Notes under the pieces: generated by a model
Seen by the model: the letters and a program-made list of their open reading frames with translations, nothing else
Told to the model about the DNA's origin: nothing
Databases searched by the model: none
Assembly: GCA_021776235.1 (NCBI GenBank)
Contig: JAJFGG010000046.1
Span: forward strand, 1-62,155
Direction: 5' to 3'
From: Alphaproteobacteria bacterium
Lineage (GTDB): Bacteria > Pseudomonadota > Alphaproteobacteria > GCA-2731375
DNA length: 62,155 nt
Program-made: the position numbers and the translations under genes
Shown: one piece after another, positions 24,941-33,791 of the stretch
How the letters are laid out: each line of letters begins with the position of its first letter
Numbering within the stretch: position 1 is the first letter of the stretch

Positions 24941-26881
24941 ATGAGCCATAATGAAATCTTTCCCGTTCCAGATGCCTGGGCCCAGCGGGCCTTCGCCGAT
25001 AACGATAAATATCTCGCCATGTATCAGCAGTCCGTGGATGACCCCGACGGTTTCTGGGGCGAGCAGGGCAAGCGCATCGACTGGTTCAAACCATATACCA
25101 AGGTGAAGAACACCACCTTTGAACCCGGCAAGGTTTCGATCAAGTGGTACGAGGACGGAACTCTGAATGCCACGCATAATTGCCTGGACCGCCATCTGGA
25201 CAGCCGCCGCGACCAGGTAGCGATCATCTGGGAAGGTGACGACCCGGCCGACAGCAAATCATTTACCTATGGTGAGTTGCATGCCGCCGTGTGCAAGTTC
25301 GCCAACGGCCTGAAATCCCTTGGCGTTAAGCGCGGCGACCGGGTGACCATTTACCTGCCCATGATCCCCGAGATCGCCGTGGCCGTGCTTGCCTGCGCCC
25401 GCATAGGGGCCGTGCATTCCGTCGTGTTTGGCGGCTTTTCCCCCGATTCCCTGGCGGGCCGCATTCATGACTGCGAATCCAATATCGTCATCACCGCCGA
25501 TGAAGGGGTGCGTGCTGGCCGTTCCATTCCTTTGAAGGCCAACACCGATGCGGCCTTGAAAAGCTGCCCCACCGTCAATCATTGCGTGGTGGTCAACCGG
25601 ACCGGGGCGGCCATCGACATGGCCGAGGACCGGGACGTCTGGTATCACGATCTGATTGCCGGGCAGTCCGACGAATGTCCGGCCGAGGAAATGGGTGCGG
25701 AAGACCCGCTGTTCATCCTCTATACCTCGGGCTCCACCGGCAAGCCTAAGGGCGTGCTGCATACCACCGGCGGCTATATGGTCTATGCCTCCATGACCCA
25801 TCAGTATGTCTTCGACTATCATGACGGCGATATTTACTGGTGCACGGCGGATGTGGGCTGGGTCACCGGACACAGCTATATCCTGTACGGTCCCCTGGCC
25901 AACGGAGCTACCACGGTGATGTTCGAGGGGGTGCCCAACTATCCGGATGCCTCGCGTCATTGGCAGGTCTGCGACAAGCACCAGATCAACATCTATTACA
26001 CCGCGCCTACAGCCCTGCGCGCCCTGATGCGCGAAGGCGACGAACCGGTGACGAAGACCTCGCGTAAGTCGTTGCGTTTGCTGGGCAGCGTGGGCGAGCC
26101 CATCAACCCGGAGGCCTGGCTGTGGTACTACAACGTGGTGGGCGAGGGGCGCTGCCCCATTGTCGACACCTGGTGGCAGACGGAAACCGGAGGCATCATG
26201 ATCACGCCGCTGCCCGGTGCGACCATGCTCAAGCCCGGCTCGGCCACCCGGCCCTTTTTTGGCGTCAAGCCAGCCCTGGTGGATGGCGACGGAAATCTGT
26301 TGGAGGGTGCCGCCTCGGGCAACTTATGCATTCTGGACAGTTGGCCAGGTCAGATGCGTACCCTTTATGGCGATCATGACCGCTTCCACGAAGCCTATTT
26401 TTCCACCTATCCCGGCAAGTATTTTGCTGGCGACGGCTGCCGCCGGGACGAAGACGGCTATTACTGGATTACCGGCCGGGTGGACGATGTAATCAACGTT
26501 TCCGGTCATCGCATGGGCACGGCAGAGGTGGAAAGTTCGCTGGTCGAACATCACGATGTGGCTGAAGCCGCGGTTGTCGGCTATCCCCATGATATCAAAG
26601 GTCAGGGTATTTATGCCTATGTCACCCTGAATGCCGGCCTGGACGGGGACGAGACCCTGCGCAAGGAGCTGGTGCAATGGGTGCGTAAAGACATCGGTCC
26701 CATTGCCTCACCCGACCTGATTCAGTTCGCGCCGGGATTGCCAAAGACCCGTTCCGGCAAGATCATGCGGCGCATTTTGCGCAAGATCGCGGAAGACGAT
26801 TTTTCCAACCTTGGCGACACCTCAACCCTGGCAGATCCGGCCGTGGTCGAGGATCTGATCGAGAACCGGCAGAACAAATAG
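24941..26881 (+). CDS. acsA: Acetyl-CoA synthetase (AMP-forming)
   Basis: A 646-residue acyl-adenylate enzyme that activates acetate to acetyl-CoA through an acetyl-AMP intermediate. Key motifs are [15 protein letters not shown], the Trp in [11 protein letters not shown] (a small-substrate pocket typical of acetyl-CoA synthetase), [15 protein letters not shown], and the C-terminal catalytic lysine in [11 protein letters not shown], the residue usually controlled by acetylation. GGGAGG stands five bases before the ATG at 24941. It is convergent with trcR; a strong hairpin lies in the gap (26906-26931). Confidence 0.93.
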   Translation: MSHNEIFPVPDAWAQRAFADNDKYLAMYQQSVDDPDGFWGEQGKRIDWFKPYTKVKNTTFEPGKVSIKWYEDGTLNATHNCLDRHLDSRRDQVAIIWEGDDPADSKSFTYGELHAAVCKFANGLKSLGVKRGDRVTIYLPMIPEIAVAVLACARIGAVHSVVFGGFSPDSLAGRIHDCESNIVITADEGVRAGRSIPLKANTDAALKSCPTVNHCVVVNRTGAAIDMAEDRDVWYHDLIAGQSDECPAEEMGAEDPLFILYTSGSTGKPKGVLHTTGGYMVYASMTHQYVFDYHDGDIYWCTADVGWVTGHSYILYGPLANGATTVMFEGVPNYPDASRHWQVCDKHQINIYYTAPTALRALMREGDEPVTKTSRKSLRLLGSVGEPINPEAWLWYYNVVGEGRCPIVDTWWQTETGGIMITPLPGATMLKPGSATRPFFGVKPALVDGDGNLLEGAASGNLCILDSWPGQMRTLYGDHDRFHEAYFSTYPGKYFAGDGCRRDEDGYYWITGRVDDVINVSGHRMGTAEVESSLVEHHDVAEAAVVGYPHDIKGQGIYAYVTLNAGLDGDETLRKELVQWVRKDIGPIASPDLIQFAPGLPKTRSGKIMRRILRKIAEDDFSNLGDTSTLADPAVVEDLIENRQNK

Positions 26882-26905
26882 CCGGCAGGGATTGCTATCG
26901 AATGA

Positions 26906-26931
26906 CCCGGAACAGCCGGACGTGTTCTGGG
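26906..26931. other. Hairpin between convergent acsA and trcR
   Basis: CCCGGAACA (26906-26914) pairs with TGTTCTGGG (26923-26931) across an eight-base loop, nine pairs with one G-T. It lies in the 67-base gap between two converging genes. No U-tract follows on either strand, so it is not a textbook intrinsic terminator but may stabilise both 3' ends. Confidence 0.5.
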
Positions 26932-26948
26932 AACAGTGCTCGTTGAGA

Positions 26949-27728
26949 TCAGTTGCCGAAGACGTCTTCGGCACTGGGGCTTTTCTCCTGCGGCTGTTCG
27001 CCGCTGTCAGCTACTTCCCCGAAGATATTGTCCGCCGAAGGTTCTGGCTCAGGTTCCGCCGCCTCGGGCGCCGCGGCCAGGCCGGCGGCGATGTCTTGCA
27101 GATCATCCTCAGGCTGCGCGGATGGCTGACCGGCCTCTTCGGCGGCACTGAGATTGGCGGCACGTTTCTTAGCCAATTCCTTGTCCGCCTTGGCTTGCTG
27201 CTTTTGCAACTTGTCCTGGGCCTTTTGCACGGCACCGTCCAGATCCACCTGGCTGCTCAAACCCAAGGTCACCGGATCCTGCGGCGTAATGTTGGAGATG
27301 TTCCAATGGCTGCGGTCGCGTACCGCATTGATGGTCTGCTTCGTTGTGCCCACCAGTTTGGAGACCTGCGCGTCCGTCAATTCAGGATGGTAGCGAACCA
27401 GCCAGGCAATGGCGTTGGGACGGTCCTGCCGGCGCGACAGGGGCGTATAACGCGGCCCCTTACTGCGCCGTTGCGTCTCCCGCAACCGCGCATCGGAACG
27501 GCGCAAACGCTGTGCGGCATCGCCGGCGCAACGGTCAATCTCGTCCTGGGTAAGCTGCCCCGTGGCGATTGGATCAACACCCTTGATCCCGGCGGCCACT
27601 TCGCCATCCGCAATGCCCTGAACTTCCAACGCATGCAAGTTGCAGAAAGCGGCGATTTGATCAAAAGTCAAAGTCGTGTTGTCGACCAGCCAGACGGCCG
27701 TCGCTTTCGGCATCAATACTTCCGTCAT
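26949..27728 (-). CDS. trcR: Cell-cycle transcriptional regulator TrcR (DUF1013)
   Basis: A 259-residue DUF1013 protein, an alphaproteobacterial family linked to cell-cycle gene control. The conserved N-terminal part contains PKATAVWLVDNTTL, FDQIAAFC and the helix-turn-helix-like RPNAIAWLVRYHPELTDAQ (about 105-123). The C-terminal 90 residues are a charged coiled-coil-like stretch (KAQDKLQKQQAKADKELAKK) followed by a Pro/Glu/Ala-rich tail with two similar peptides, ADNIFGE and AEDVFGN. The start at 27728 has AGGAG eight bases upstream; MPKATAV five codons later is the alternative. Confidence 0.88.
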   Translation of the reverse strand: MTEVLMPKATAVWLVDNTTLTFDQIAAFCNLHALEVQGIADGEVAAGIKGVDPIATGQLTQDEIDRCAGDAAQRLRRSDARLRETQRRSKGPRYTPLSRRQDRPNAIAWLVRYHPELTDAQVSKLVGTTKQTINAVRDRSHWNISNITPQDPVTLGLSSQVDLDGAVQKAQDKLQKQQAKADKELAKKRAANLSAAEEAGQPSAQPEDDLQDIAAGLAAAPEAAEPEPEPSADNIFGEVADSGEQPQEKSPSAEDVFGN

Positions 27729-27904
27729 TCGTATGACTCCTGAATGCGGCAATCCCCGAATAATGCCCGGCGCAGATTTTGCGCCGCCTGGGGTCGCGCT
27801 TATCGAAATTACAATTACCTCTATATAACGCGCTTGTGCCGCAGCGCAAACAGCGAGGGTAAACAGGGCGCATGAATAGAGATCGGGGGATTACGCACGA
27901 CAGC

Positions 27905-28906
27905 CTAAACCGTCAAGACAATCTTTCCAACATGCTCGCTACCTTCCATCCGGCTGTGGGCCGCGGCGGCATCGGCCAAGGCAAAACCCTGGTCCATCAC
28001 CGGCCGTACTACCCCCTGCTCCAACAGGGGCCAGACCTGGCTCCGTAATTCATCGGCAATGACCGCTTTTTGCGCCACTGTACGCGGCCGCAGTGTAGAT
28101 CCGGTCACGGTCAGACGCTTAATCATGATCGGTAGGATGGAAAAATCCGGCACCTTCGGGCCGTGTAGGGTGGCAATTTGCACCAGGCGTCCTTCCACTG
28201 CCAGACAGGCCAGGTTGGGGTTGAAATAATCGCCCCCCACCATGTCCAGGATAAGATCGACCCCTTCACCCCCCGTCACTTCCGCGATCACGGCGGCGAA
28301 ATCCTCCTCGCGGTAGTTGATGGCCCGTTCCGCGCCCAGTTCTTCGCAGGCTCGGCATTTGTCCTGATTACCGGCCGTGGCAAAAACCCGGGCGCCGAAG
28401 GCATGTGCCAATTGGATTGCCGTGGTGCCGATCCCGGAAGAGCCGCCGTGGATCAAAATGCTTTCCCCGCCCTGCAAGCCGCCCCTTTGAAAGACATTGG
28501 TCCAAACCGTGAAGAAGGTTTCGGGCAACGCGGCCGCCTCGGCCATGCTCAAAGGCCCCGGCACGGGGAGGCATAGGGCTGCGGGGGCCACGCAATATTC
28601 AGCATAGCCGCCGCCTGCCACCAGGGCACAAACCTTCTCACCTGTGGCGACGGTGTCGACCCCGGGGCCAAGCAGCACGATCTCGCCCGCAACCTCCAGG
28701 CCCGGAATATCCGGTGCGCCGGGTGGCGGCGGATAATTGCCGGTGCGTTGCATTACGTCCGGTCGGTTGATGCCCGCGGCGGCGACCCTTATCAGCACTT
28801 CACCATGGCCGGGCCGTGGCGTCGGACGGGGGGCCGGCTGCAAGCCCTGCGGCGGGCCAAAATTGGCAATTTCAATTGCGGTCATGCTGTCCGGCAAGGC
28901 GGTCAT
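27905..28906 (-). CDS. NAD(P)H quinone oxidoreductase (PIG3/QOR-type MDR)
   Basis: A 333-residue zinc-free medium-chain reductase. It has the family N-terminus with PRPGHGEVLIRV and the GINRPDVMQRTGNYPPP block of the PIG3 (TIGR02824) group, ESILIHGGSSGIGTTAIQ (cofactor loop, about 140-157), and a conserved C-terminal KIVLTV. It reduces quinones with NADPH in one-electron steps in characterised homologues. It is divergent from the DUF1192 gene, 81 bases apart. Confidence 0.9.
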   Translation of the reverse strand: MTALPDSMTAIEIANFGPPQGLQPAPRPTPRPGHGEVLIRVAAAGINRPDVMQRTGNYPPPPGAPDIPGLEVAGEIVLLGPGVDTVATGEKVCALVAGGGYAEYCVAPAALCLPVPGPLSMAEAAALPETFFTVWTNVFQRGGLQGGESILIHGGSSGIGTTAIQLAHAFGARVFATAGNQDKCRACEELGAERAINYREEDFAAVIAEVTGGEGVDLILDMVGGDYFNPNLACLAVEGRLVQIATLHGPKVPDFSILPIMIKRLTVTGSTLRPRTVAQKAVIADELRSQVWPLLEQGVVRPVMDQGFALADAAAAHSRMEGSEHVGKIVLTV

Positions 28907-28987
28907 GGCAGGCTCTCATTCGTTTGCAGATGGGTTGAACTATTGATCTAATGTGCTTCGGACACGTGGCAATGTCGAGAGGGAAGA

Positions 28988-29182
28988 ATGGATACCGACG
29001 ATTTAGAACCGCCCCAGGATAGGTCCGGGAAATCGGCTGGTAAGCCGGACCTGCAAATCATGTCCGTTGAACAGTTGCAAGACTATATTGCCGAGATGGA
29101 GACGGAAATCGCCCGTGTACGCGCCGCCATTGCTGGTAAGCAGTCCGCCCGCGGGGCCGCGGATGCCGTGTTCAAGACCTGA
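28988..29182 (+). CDS. DUF1192 small protein
   Basis: A 64-residue protein matching the DUF1192 family of short alphaproteobacterial proteins. The conserved part is MSVEQLQDYIAEMETEIARV then AAIAGKQSARGAADAVFK, a likely single amphipathic helix or coiled coil. The first 24 residues are polar and variable. The function is unknown. DUF1192 genes often lie next to the quinone oxidoreductase gene, as here. Confidence 0.88.
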   Translation: MDTDDLEPPQDRSGKSAGKPDLQIMSVEQLQDYIAEMETEIARVRAAIAGKQSARGAADAVFKT

Positions 29183-29203
29183 TCTATGTTCTGTAAACGT
29201 GGT

Positions 29204-30430
29204 CTAGGACGCCGCGGGCGCCGGCGCCGATGATTTCGGGGCCGGTGGATCGTTTGCCGGTGCCGTCGGTGCTGCCGGTGTCGTCGATGGCGCCGGTTGC
29301 GTGGTTGCGTCTGGCGTGGGCGCGATTTCCGATGGCGCCTCGTCAGGCGCCGCCGGTGCCTTGGAAGTATTGCCAGGCGAATCGGAAGAAGAGTGCGGTT
29401 TCGCACCTTTCGGTTTTTGCCATTTTTGCCGCAGTTTGGCGCAATGATCCACGTTGTCAGCCCGCGGTGTAAACCAGACATAGTCAAAGGGCAGCACCGG
29501 GGCCGAGAAACTTGCCGCATAGTCCGTGGGATCCAAAACGCCATCCCGGACCTCGACGAACGCCACCGTGGTGATCCGAACCCCCGGCTGGTGTCGCGCC
29601 AGGAACACCGGTACCGCCAGGTCACTGCGCGCGTGGCCGGCTCCGGCGATCAACAAGGCACCGTCATTGACGCCGGCGGATAACATGTGCTCGGCAAAAA
29701 CCGCATCTCGGGCCCTTTGAACATTCAGCAGGGGCCCCAGGGCCTCCCGCGGCATCAATTCGCAATGGCCCTGATACAATTGTTCAAGGCTGCGCCGCCG
29801 CATTTCCTTGGGCACGGGATGGTTCAACCCCAAGGCGCGTTGGCGTTTCGCGAACTCAAAGGATGGCTTGCCGCGGGCCAGCGTCCGAACCGCCGCCTTT
29901 GAAAGACCGGCGGCGTACATCGGCAGATGGGCCGCCATGGCCGCCTCTGCGATGGGCTGATATTGACTCCAGGGCGGCCAGCCGCTGGCGTCCCAGCCCA
30001 GGGTCCCGCCCAGGGCGGCAGCATCGCGGGAGTATTTCGCCCAATAACGGTCCAGAACTGGCTGCCGGGCTTCGGGAATCATTTCCCAAACCACCGCTGG
30101 GCGCCGTCCGAGGGCGGTCAGTGTGCGGATCAGGCGGGCCTGCAACAAATGATGGTCGGGGTTATCATGTTTCTCGCCCAACAAAACATAGGCCGATCCA
30201 ACCAAGGCCTCGAACAAAAATTTTTGTTCGACGAAACGGCCGTCCGCTGGGTGCCAGATCCGTCCGACCAGATGATGTTGTTGCAACAAGGGCGATTGCC
30301 AGGTTGGTTCCCGGTCCGTCAAGGCCGCCAGCTTTTCCGCCGCGGGCAGCGATACGTTCTCTTCCATCCATGAACAGCTGCCCAGAATAAGGAGTATCGC
30401 GCCACATAGAATACCGGAAGGGGCAATCAC
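29204..30430 (-). CDS. ChaN-like haem-binding lipoprotein
   Basis: A 408-residue protein with a lipoprotein signal (LILGSC lipobox, Cys about residue 19) and a ChaN/cofac_haem_bdg domain at about 70-325. GEKHDNPDHHLLQ carries the conserved Glu-x-His motif and AGAGHAR the C-terminal histidine that in ChaN homologues coordinates iron or haem. The last 80 residues are Pro/Ala/Ser/Thr-rich and probably disordered, unusual in length for the family. It is probably outer-membrane attached and concerned with iron uptake. Its stop lies 21 bases from the DUF1192 stop (convergent). Confidence 0.86.
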   Translation of the reverse strand: MIAPSGILCGAILLILGSCSWMEENVSLPAAEKLAALTDREPTWQSPLLQQHHLVGRIWHPADGRFVEQKFLFEALVGSAYVLLGEKHDNPDHHLLQARLIRTLTALGRRPAVVWEMIPEARQPVLDRYWAKYSRDAAALGGTLGWDASGWPPWSQYQPIAEAAMAAHLPMYAAGLSKAAVRTLARGKPSFEFAKRQRALGLNHPVPKEMRRRSLEQLYQGHCELMPREALGPLLNVQRARDAVFAEHMLSAGVNDGALLIAGAGHARSDLAVPVFLARHQPGVRITTVAFVEVRDGVLDPTDYAASFSAPVLPFDYVWFTPRADNVDHCAKLRQKWQKPKGAKPHSSSDSPGNTSKAPAAPDEAPSEIAPTPDATTQPAPSTTPAAPTAPANDPPAPKSSAPAPAAS

Positions 30431-30639
30431 ATCCGTGCCTGGGCCATGGTAGGCAGCAGGGAACCCGCAGGTTCCGCCACGGCAGCATCAGATGCACCGC
30501 CAGGCAGGTTTAGAATGAAAAACAACAACATCAGCATTCCGGCATTATCCCATATCCGTGTGCGTCCGCCAGTAATTTGCTCTATCGGAAGAATTATCCA
30601 AACGGCCCAGTCGTTAGCAATTTGTTAACACTTGGCCGC

Positions 30640-30751
30640 TAAAGTACACGGTGATGACACACACCCTGTCATCGTCACGGATTGGATCATTTCAGTCTGT
30701 TGACGCCTCCCTGTTAACTCGGAGCCGCCCCAAACGGGCGGCTCTTTTTTT
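30640..30751 (+). ncRNA. Candidate small RNA 1 (terminator-defined)
   Basis: A plus-strand stretch ending in an intrinsic terminator and containing a 5' hairpin, GATGACA (30653-30659) with TGTCATC (30667-30673). The nearest upstream plus-strand gene (DUF1192) ends 1.5 kb away with an opposing gene between, so the terminator should serve a local transcript. The 5' end is not defined and I see only a weak promoter (TTGTTA, 17 bases, TACACG). No known RNA family is recognised. Confidence 0.35.
30722..30751 (+). terminator. Intrinsic terminator
   Basis: GAGCCGCCC (30722-30730) pairs perfectly with GGGCGGCTC (30736-30744) around a five-base loop, followed at once by seven T. The minus-strand side lacks a U-tract, so it acts on plus-strand transcription. 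Confidence 0.85.
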
Positions 30752-30846
30752 GCCGCGCCTCGAAACAGCGGCTTTCGGCCATATTGCCTGGCTGGCAGGG
30801 CGCAAATTGCCCGGCAATTTGGAATCCCCGCCGGGCAATTTCGCAC

Positions 30847-30875
30847 TTGACCTGGGTTGCTGATGGAACCTAGAG
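30847..30875 (+). promoter_or_regulatory. Sigma-70-like promoter upstream of candidate small RNA 2
   Basis: TTGACC (30847-30852), a 17-base spacer, then CTAGAG (30870-30875). The -35 is good and the -10 weak but close to alphaproteobacterial forms. Transcription would begin near 30882 and meet the terminator at 30932-30967. Confidence 0.4.
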
Positions 30876-30881
30876 TGCTGC

Positions 30882-30967
30882 CCCTACAGACCCGAGTCTG
30901 ACAGGTTGAGGCAAAAAAATAAAAATACATTGGGGATCGCCAAAGAATGGCGGTCCCCCATTTTTTT
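30882..30967 (+). ncRNA. Candidate small RNA 2, about 85 nt
   Basis: Bounded by a promoter-like pair and an intrinsic terminator. It would fold as a 5' hairpin, CAGAC-CCGA-GTCTG (30887-30900), an A-rich single-stranded middle (GCAAAAAAATAAAAATACA) and the terminator stem. An unstructured A/U-rich centre before a U-tailed terminator is the usual layout of trans-acting sRNAs. Alternatively it could be a leader or attenuator for the dehydrogenase gene starting at 31056. Confidence 0.4.
30932..30967 (+). terminator. Intrinsic terminator
   Basis: GGGGATCGCC (30932-30941) pairs with GGCGGTCCCC (30949-30958), ten pairs with one G-U, loop AAAGAAT, then CA and seven T. It lies 89 bases before the next gene start. 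The opposite side also has a T-rich stretch, so it may work in both directions. Confidence 0.8.
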
Positions 30968-31055
30968 CCCGCCGCATAAATTTATCACGCATCACCTGAG
31001 CGCGGGTCGGACCATATAACAGGCGGCCAGGCACCCGGTGGCAAAGGAGGGCGGC

Positions 31056-31955
31056 ATGAAGGTGGGCTTTATCGGATTGGGGATCATGGGGGCGCCCATG
31101 GCGGGGCACCTGCAAAAGGCAGGCCACGAACTTTTTCTCCATGATCTGGCGCCATCCCTGCCGGCGGCGTTGTTGCAAGGTGGCGCGATTGCCTGCGACA
31201 GTGGCCGGGCAGTGACGGAACAGGTAGAGGTGGTAATCCTCATGGTGCCCGATACGCCGGACGTGGATGCGGCACTGTTTGGCCCACACGGCGTCGCCGA
31301 GGGCTTGCAGCCCGGTCAACTGGTAGTCGATATGAGCTCCATCTCTCCTACCGCGACGACCGATTTCGCGGCCCGTATCAATGCGCTCGGATGCCTCTAT
31401 CTTGATGCCCCGGTTTCGGGCGGCAGTATCGGGGCGCAAAACGCCGCGCTGACCATTATGGCCGGTGGCCCCCAGGAGGCCTTTGACCGCGCGCAACCGC
31501 TGCTGGCGTTGATGGGCAGCACAGTGACCTTGATCGGCACCCGCAACGGCGACGGCCAGGTATGCAAGGCGGCCAATCAGATTATCGTCGGTGTCACGGT
31601 GCAGGCGGTGGCGGAAGCCCTGGTCCTGGCCGCCAAGGCCGGGGCCGACCCCGCCCGTGTGCGCCAGGCCCTGTTGGGCGGTGCGGCATCCTCCATGATC
31701 TTGGAAAATCACGGCGCCCGCATGCTGGCGGGTGATTTCGAGCCGGGTTTTCGCGCTGAATTGCAGCAAAAGGATCTGAACGTTGCGCTGTCGGCGGGAC
31801 GGGATCTGGGCGTGGTTCTGCCCTTGGCGGCGACGGCGGAAAGCCTCTACAACGCCTTGAACGCCCGCGGACGCGCCAAGGCGGACCATAGCGCTGTCGT
31901 CACGGTTTTGGAAGAACTGGCGGCCTGCCAGGTTAAATCGACGGACGAGCCATGA
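31056..31955 (+). CDS. Beta-hydroxyacid dehydrogenase (GarR/GlxR-like 2-hydroxy-3-oxopropionate reductase type)
   Basis: A 299-residue NAD(P)-dependent dehydrogenase of the 3-hydroxyisobutyrate/tartronate-semialdehyde reductase family. It has GFIGLGIMGAPMAGHL (4-19), VDMSSISPTA (substrate loop), DAPVSGGSIGA, and the catalytic Lys in KAANQIIVG (near 170). GGAGGG lies before the ATG. The next gene, 50 bases on, is a ThDP decarboxylase. The pairing recalls glyoxylate carboligase with tartronate-semialdehyde reductase, but the decarboxylase here is closer to benzoylformate decarboxylase, so the pathway is open. Confidence 0.85.
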   Translation: MKVGFIGLGIMGAPMAGHLQKAGHELFLHDLAPSLPAALLQGGAIACDSGRAVTEQVEVVILMVPDTPDVDAALFGPHGVAEGLQPGQLVVDMSSISPTATTDFAARINALGCLYLDAPVSGGSIGAQNAALTIMAGGPQEAFDRAQPLLALMGSTVTLIGTRNGDGQVCKAANQIIVGVTVQAVAEALVLAAKAGADPARVRQALLGGAASSMILENHGARMLAGDFEPGFRAELQQKDLNVALSAGRDLGVVLPLAATAESLYNALNARGRAKADHSAVVTVLEELAACQVKSTDEP

Positions 31956-32005
31956 TGGCTGTTTGACCGGGCGACCGGCATCTCGAGGGGGAACGGACAT
32001 TTATC

Positions 32006-33694
32006 ATGAACAGTGAAACCATGCGCAATTCCATTACCGGCCGCAGCGCCTTTCTGGCCTTGTTGAAGGATGAAGGCGTTACCCGTTTGTTTGGCAATCC
32101 CGGAACCACGGAATTGCCAATCATGCATGCCATGACCGAACAATCGGACATCAGCTATGTTCTCGGTCTGCAGGAATCCATCGTTGTCGCCATGGCCGAC
32201 GGTTACGCCCGGGCGTCGGGCAAGCTGGCGGCCATAAATGTGCATGTGGCGCCGGGTTTGGGCAATGCCATGGGCGCCCTGTATACCGCCAATTTTTCAG
32301 GCTCACCGTTGATCATCACCGCCGGCCAGCAGGAGCAGGGTCATGGCCTGACCGAGCCGCTGTTGTATGCGCCCCTGGTGCCCATCGCCGAACCACTGGT
32401 GAAGTGGGCGGTCGAGGTCAACCGGATTGAAGATTTGCCCCGGATCATGCGACGGGCGGCAAAGGTCGCGCTGACCCCACCCACAGGGCCGGTGTTCATC
32501 TCTCTACCCGGTGATATTCTGAATATGGAGGCAGCCATTGATTTGGGCGAAAGCACCCGGGTTGACGCGGCCGCAAGACCCTCGGATGCCAGCCTGGAAA
32601 ATCTGGCGGCGCGGCTGTTGCAGGCGCGGCGTCCGGTCATCGTCGCCGGGCACGAGATTGTCGCCTCCGATGCCTTCGGGGAAGCCGCGCAACTGGCTGA
32701 AACTCTGGGTGCGCCGGTCTATCAGCAAACGGTCAATGACGGTGCCCATTTTCCTGCCGAGCATCCCGCCTTCATGGGCAGCCTGAACCGGGACCAGGGC
32801 TATGTCCGCGAGGTGTTGTCGTCCTACGATTTACTGCTATGCCTGGGCGCCGACCTGTTGCGTATGTCGGTCTATAGCGAGGTCGATCCTCTGCCTGCTG
32901 ATATGGCGGTGATCCAGATTGGCCAGCGCGATTGGGAGATGGGCAAGAACCATGCGGTGGAACTGGCCCTGCGCGGCGATGTCAAGGAAACCGTCGCTGC
33001 GTTGCTGCCGGTGCTGTCCGCGCGCGGCGGCCAGGAGTTAAAGGACCGGGCCAAGGCATCCCTGACCGCGTCGGCGACCCGAAACTGGTCTGTCCAACGA
33101 GAGGAGGCCCGGACCGGATTTGCCGAAATGGCCTCCGCCAGTCCGATCGAACCGGATTGGCTGATGATGCGTTTGGTAGATTTGCTGCCTGATAACGCCA
33201 TCGTCGTCGATGAAGGCATTATCAGTGCCCGCAGCCTGCTGAAATTCTTGCCAGTTCGCGGCCGTTATGACTACTTCGGCAATGCCAGCGGCGGAATTGG
33301 CTGGGGTATCGCGGCCGCCCTTGGTGTCCAGATCGCTCATCCGGACCGCCGTGTAGTTGCCGTGCTTGGCGATGGCAGTGCCATGTACAGCATTCAGGCC
33401 CTCTGGACGGCGGCCCACTTGAAACTGCCGATAACCTTTGTCATTGCCAATAATGGCGGCTATCGGATCATCAAGGAGCGGTTGCTGGCCTTCCACGGCA
33501 ATGATCAGTTCATCGCCATGGATTTCAAGGACCCGGCCATAGAATTCGCCGATCTGGCCCAGTCCCTGGGGATGCCGGCGGCACGAATTGAAAGCGGCGA
33601 AGCCTTCGAAACAGCCTTCCAGGCAGCCAATGGCCGCGACGGACCGAGCTTACTGGAAGTGATTGTCCAGGGCGGCAAAACAATGCAGGCCTAG
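32006..33694 (+). CDS. ThDP-dependent decarboxylase, benzoylformate-decarboxylase-like
   Basis: A 562-residue ThDP enzyme with PYR, central and PP domains. The catalytic Glu is in LGLQESIVVAMADGYA (about 52-67), the His equivalent to BFD His70 is in INVHVAPGLGNAMG, and the ThDP/Mg motif GDGSAMYS runs to the conserved ANN (about 452-480). Close similarity to benzoylformate decarboxylase is seen in NPGTTELP and SPLIITAGQQ. Two BFD active-site residues differ by my alignment: Ser26 is Thr (NPGTTELP) and His281 is Ser (LRMSVYSE). So a different 2-oxo acid or a carboligase reaction is possible. Downstream partner of the dehydrogenase. Confidence 0.85.
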   Translation: MNSETMRNSITGRSAFLALLKDEGVTRLFGNPGTTELPIMHAMTEQSDISYVLGLQESIVVAMADGYARASGKLAAINVHVAPGLGNAMGALYTANFSGSPLIITAGQQEQGHGLTEPLLYAPLVPIAEPLVKWAVEVNRIEDLPRIMRRAAKVALTPPTGPVFISLPGDILNMEAAIDLGESTRVDAAARPSDASLENLAARLLQARRPVIVAGHEIVASDAFGEAAQLAETLGAPVYQQTVNDGAHFPAEHPAFMGSLNRDQGYVREVLSSYDLLLCLGADLLRMSVYSEVDPLPADMAVIQIGQRDWEMGKNHAVELALRGDVKETVAALLPVLSARGGQELKDRAKASLTASATRNWSVQREEARTGFAEMASASPIEPDWLMMRLVDLLPDNAIVVDEGIISARSLLKFLPVRGRYDYFGNASGGIGWGIAAALGVQIAHPDRRVVAVLGDGSAMYSIQALWTAAHLKLPITFVIANNGGYRIIKERLLAFHGNDQFIAMDFKDPAIEFADLAQSLGMPAARIESGEAFETAFQAANGRDGPSLLEVIVQGGKTMQA

Positions 33695-33791
33695 AGTGCC
33701 ACCAATCGAGCAGGAAACGCCGAGCCGTACATACAGGGTTTATCAAGATGTCCTGTTCTGACTGCGGCTAAGGCAGTGCCGCAGGTTGGTA

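Larger units (their letters stand above)
30431..31055. other. Gene-free, hairpin-dense region
   Basis: 625 bases with no credible protein gene between the divergent ChaN-like and dehydrogenase genes. It contains, in order: a 7-bp hairpin (30653-30673), a strong plus-strand terminator (30722-30751), a perfect 12-bp stem (30804-30815 with 30830-30841), a promoter-like pair (30847-30875), a small CCGA-loop hairpin (30887-30900) and a second terminator (30932-30967). No coding gene on the plus strand feeds the first terminator, which suggests short noncoding transcripts. Confidence 0.6.

Noticed and set aside
30431-30640. tRNA or known structured RNA upstream of the ChaN-like gene
   Set aside because: No cloverleaf, CCA end or recognised RNA-family core could be found by eye.
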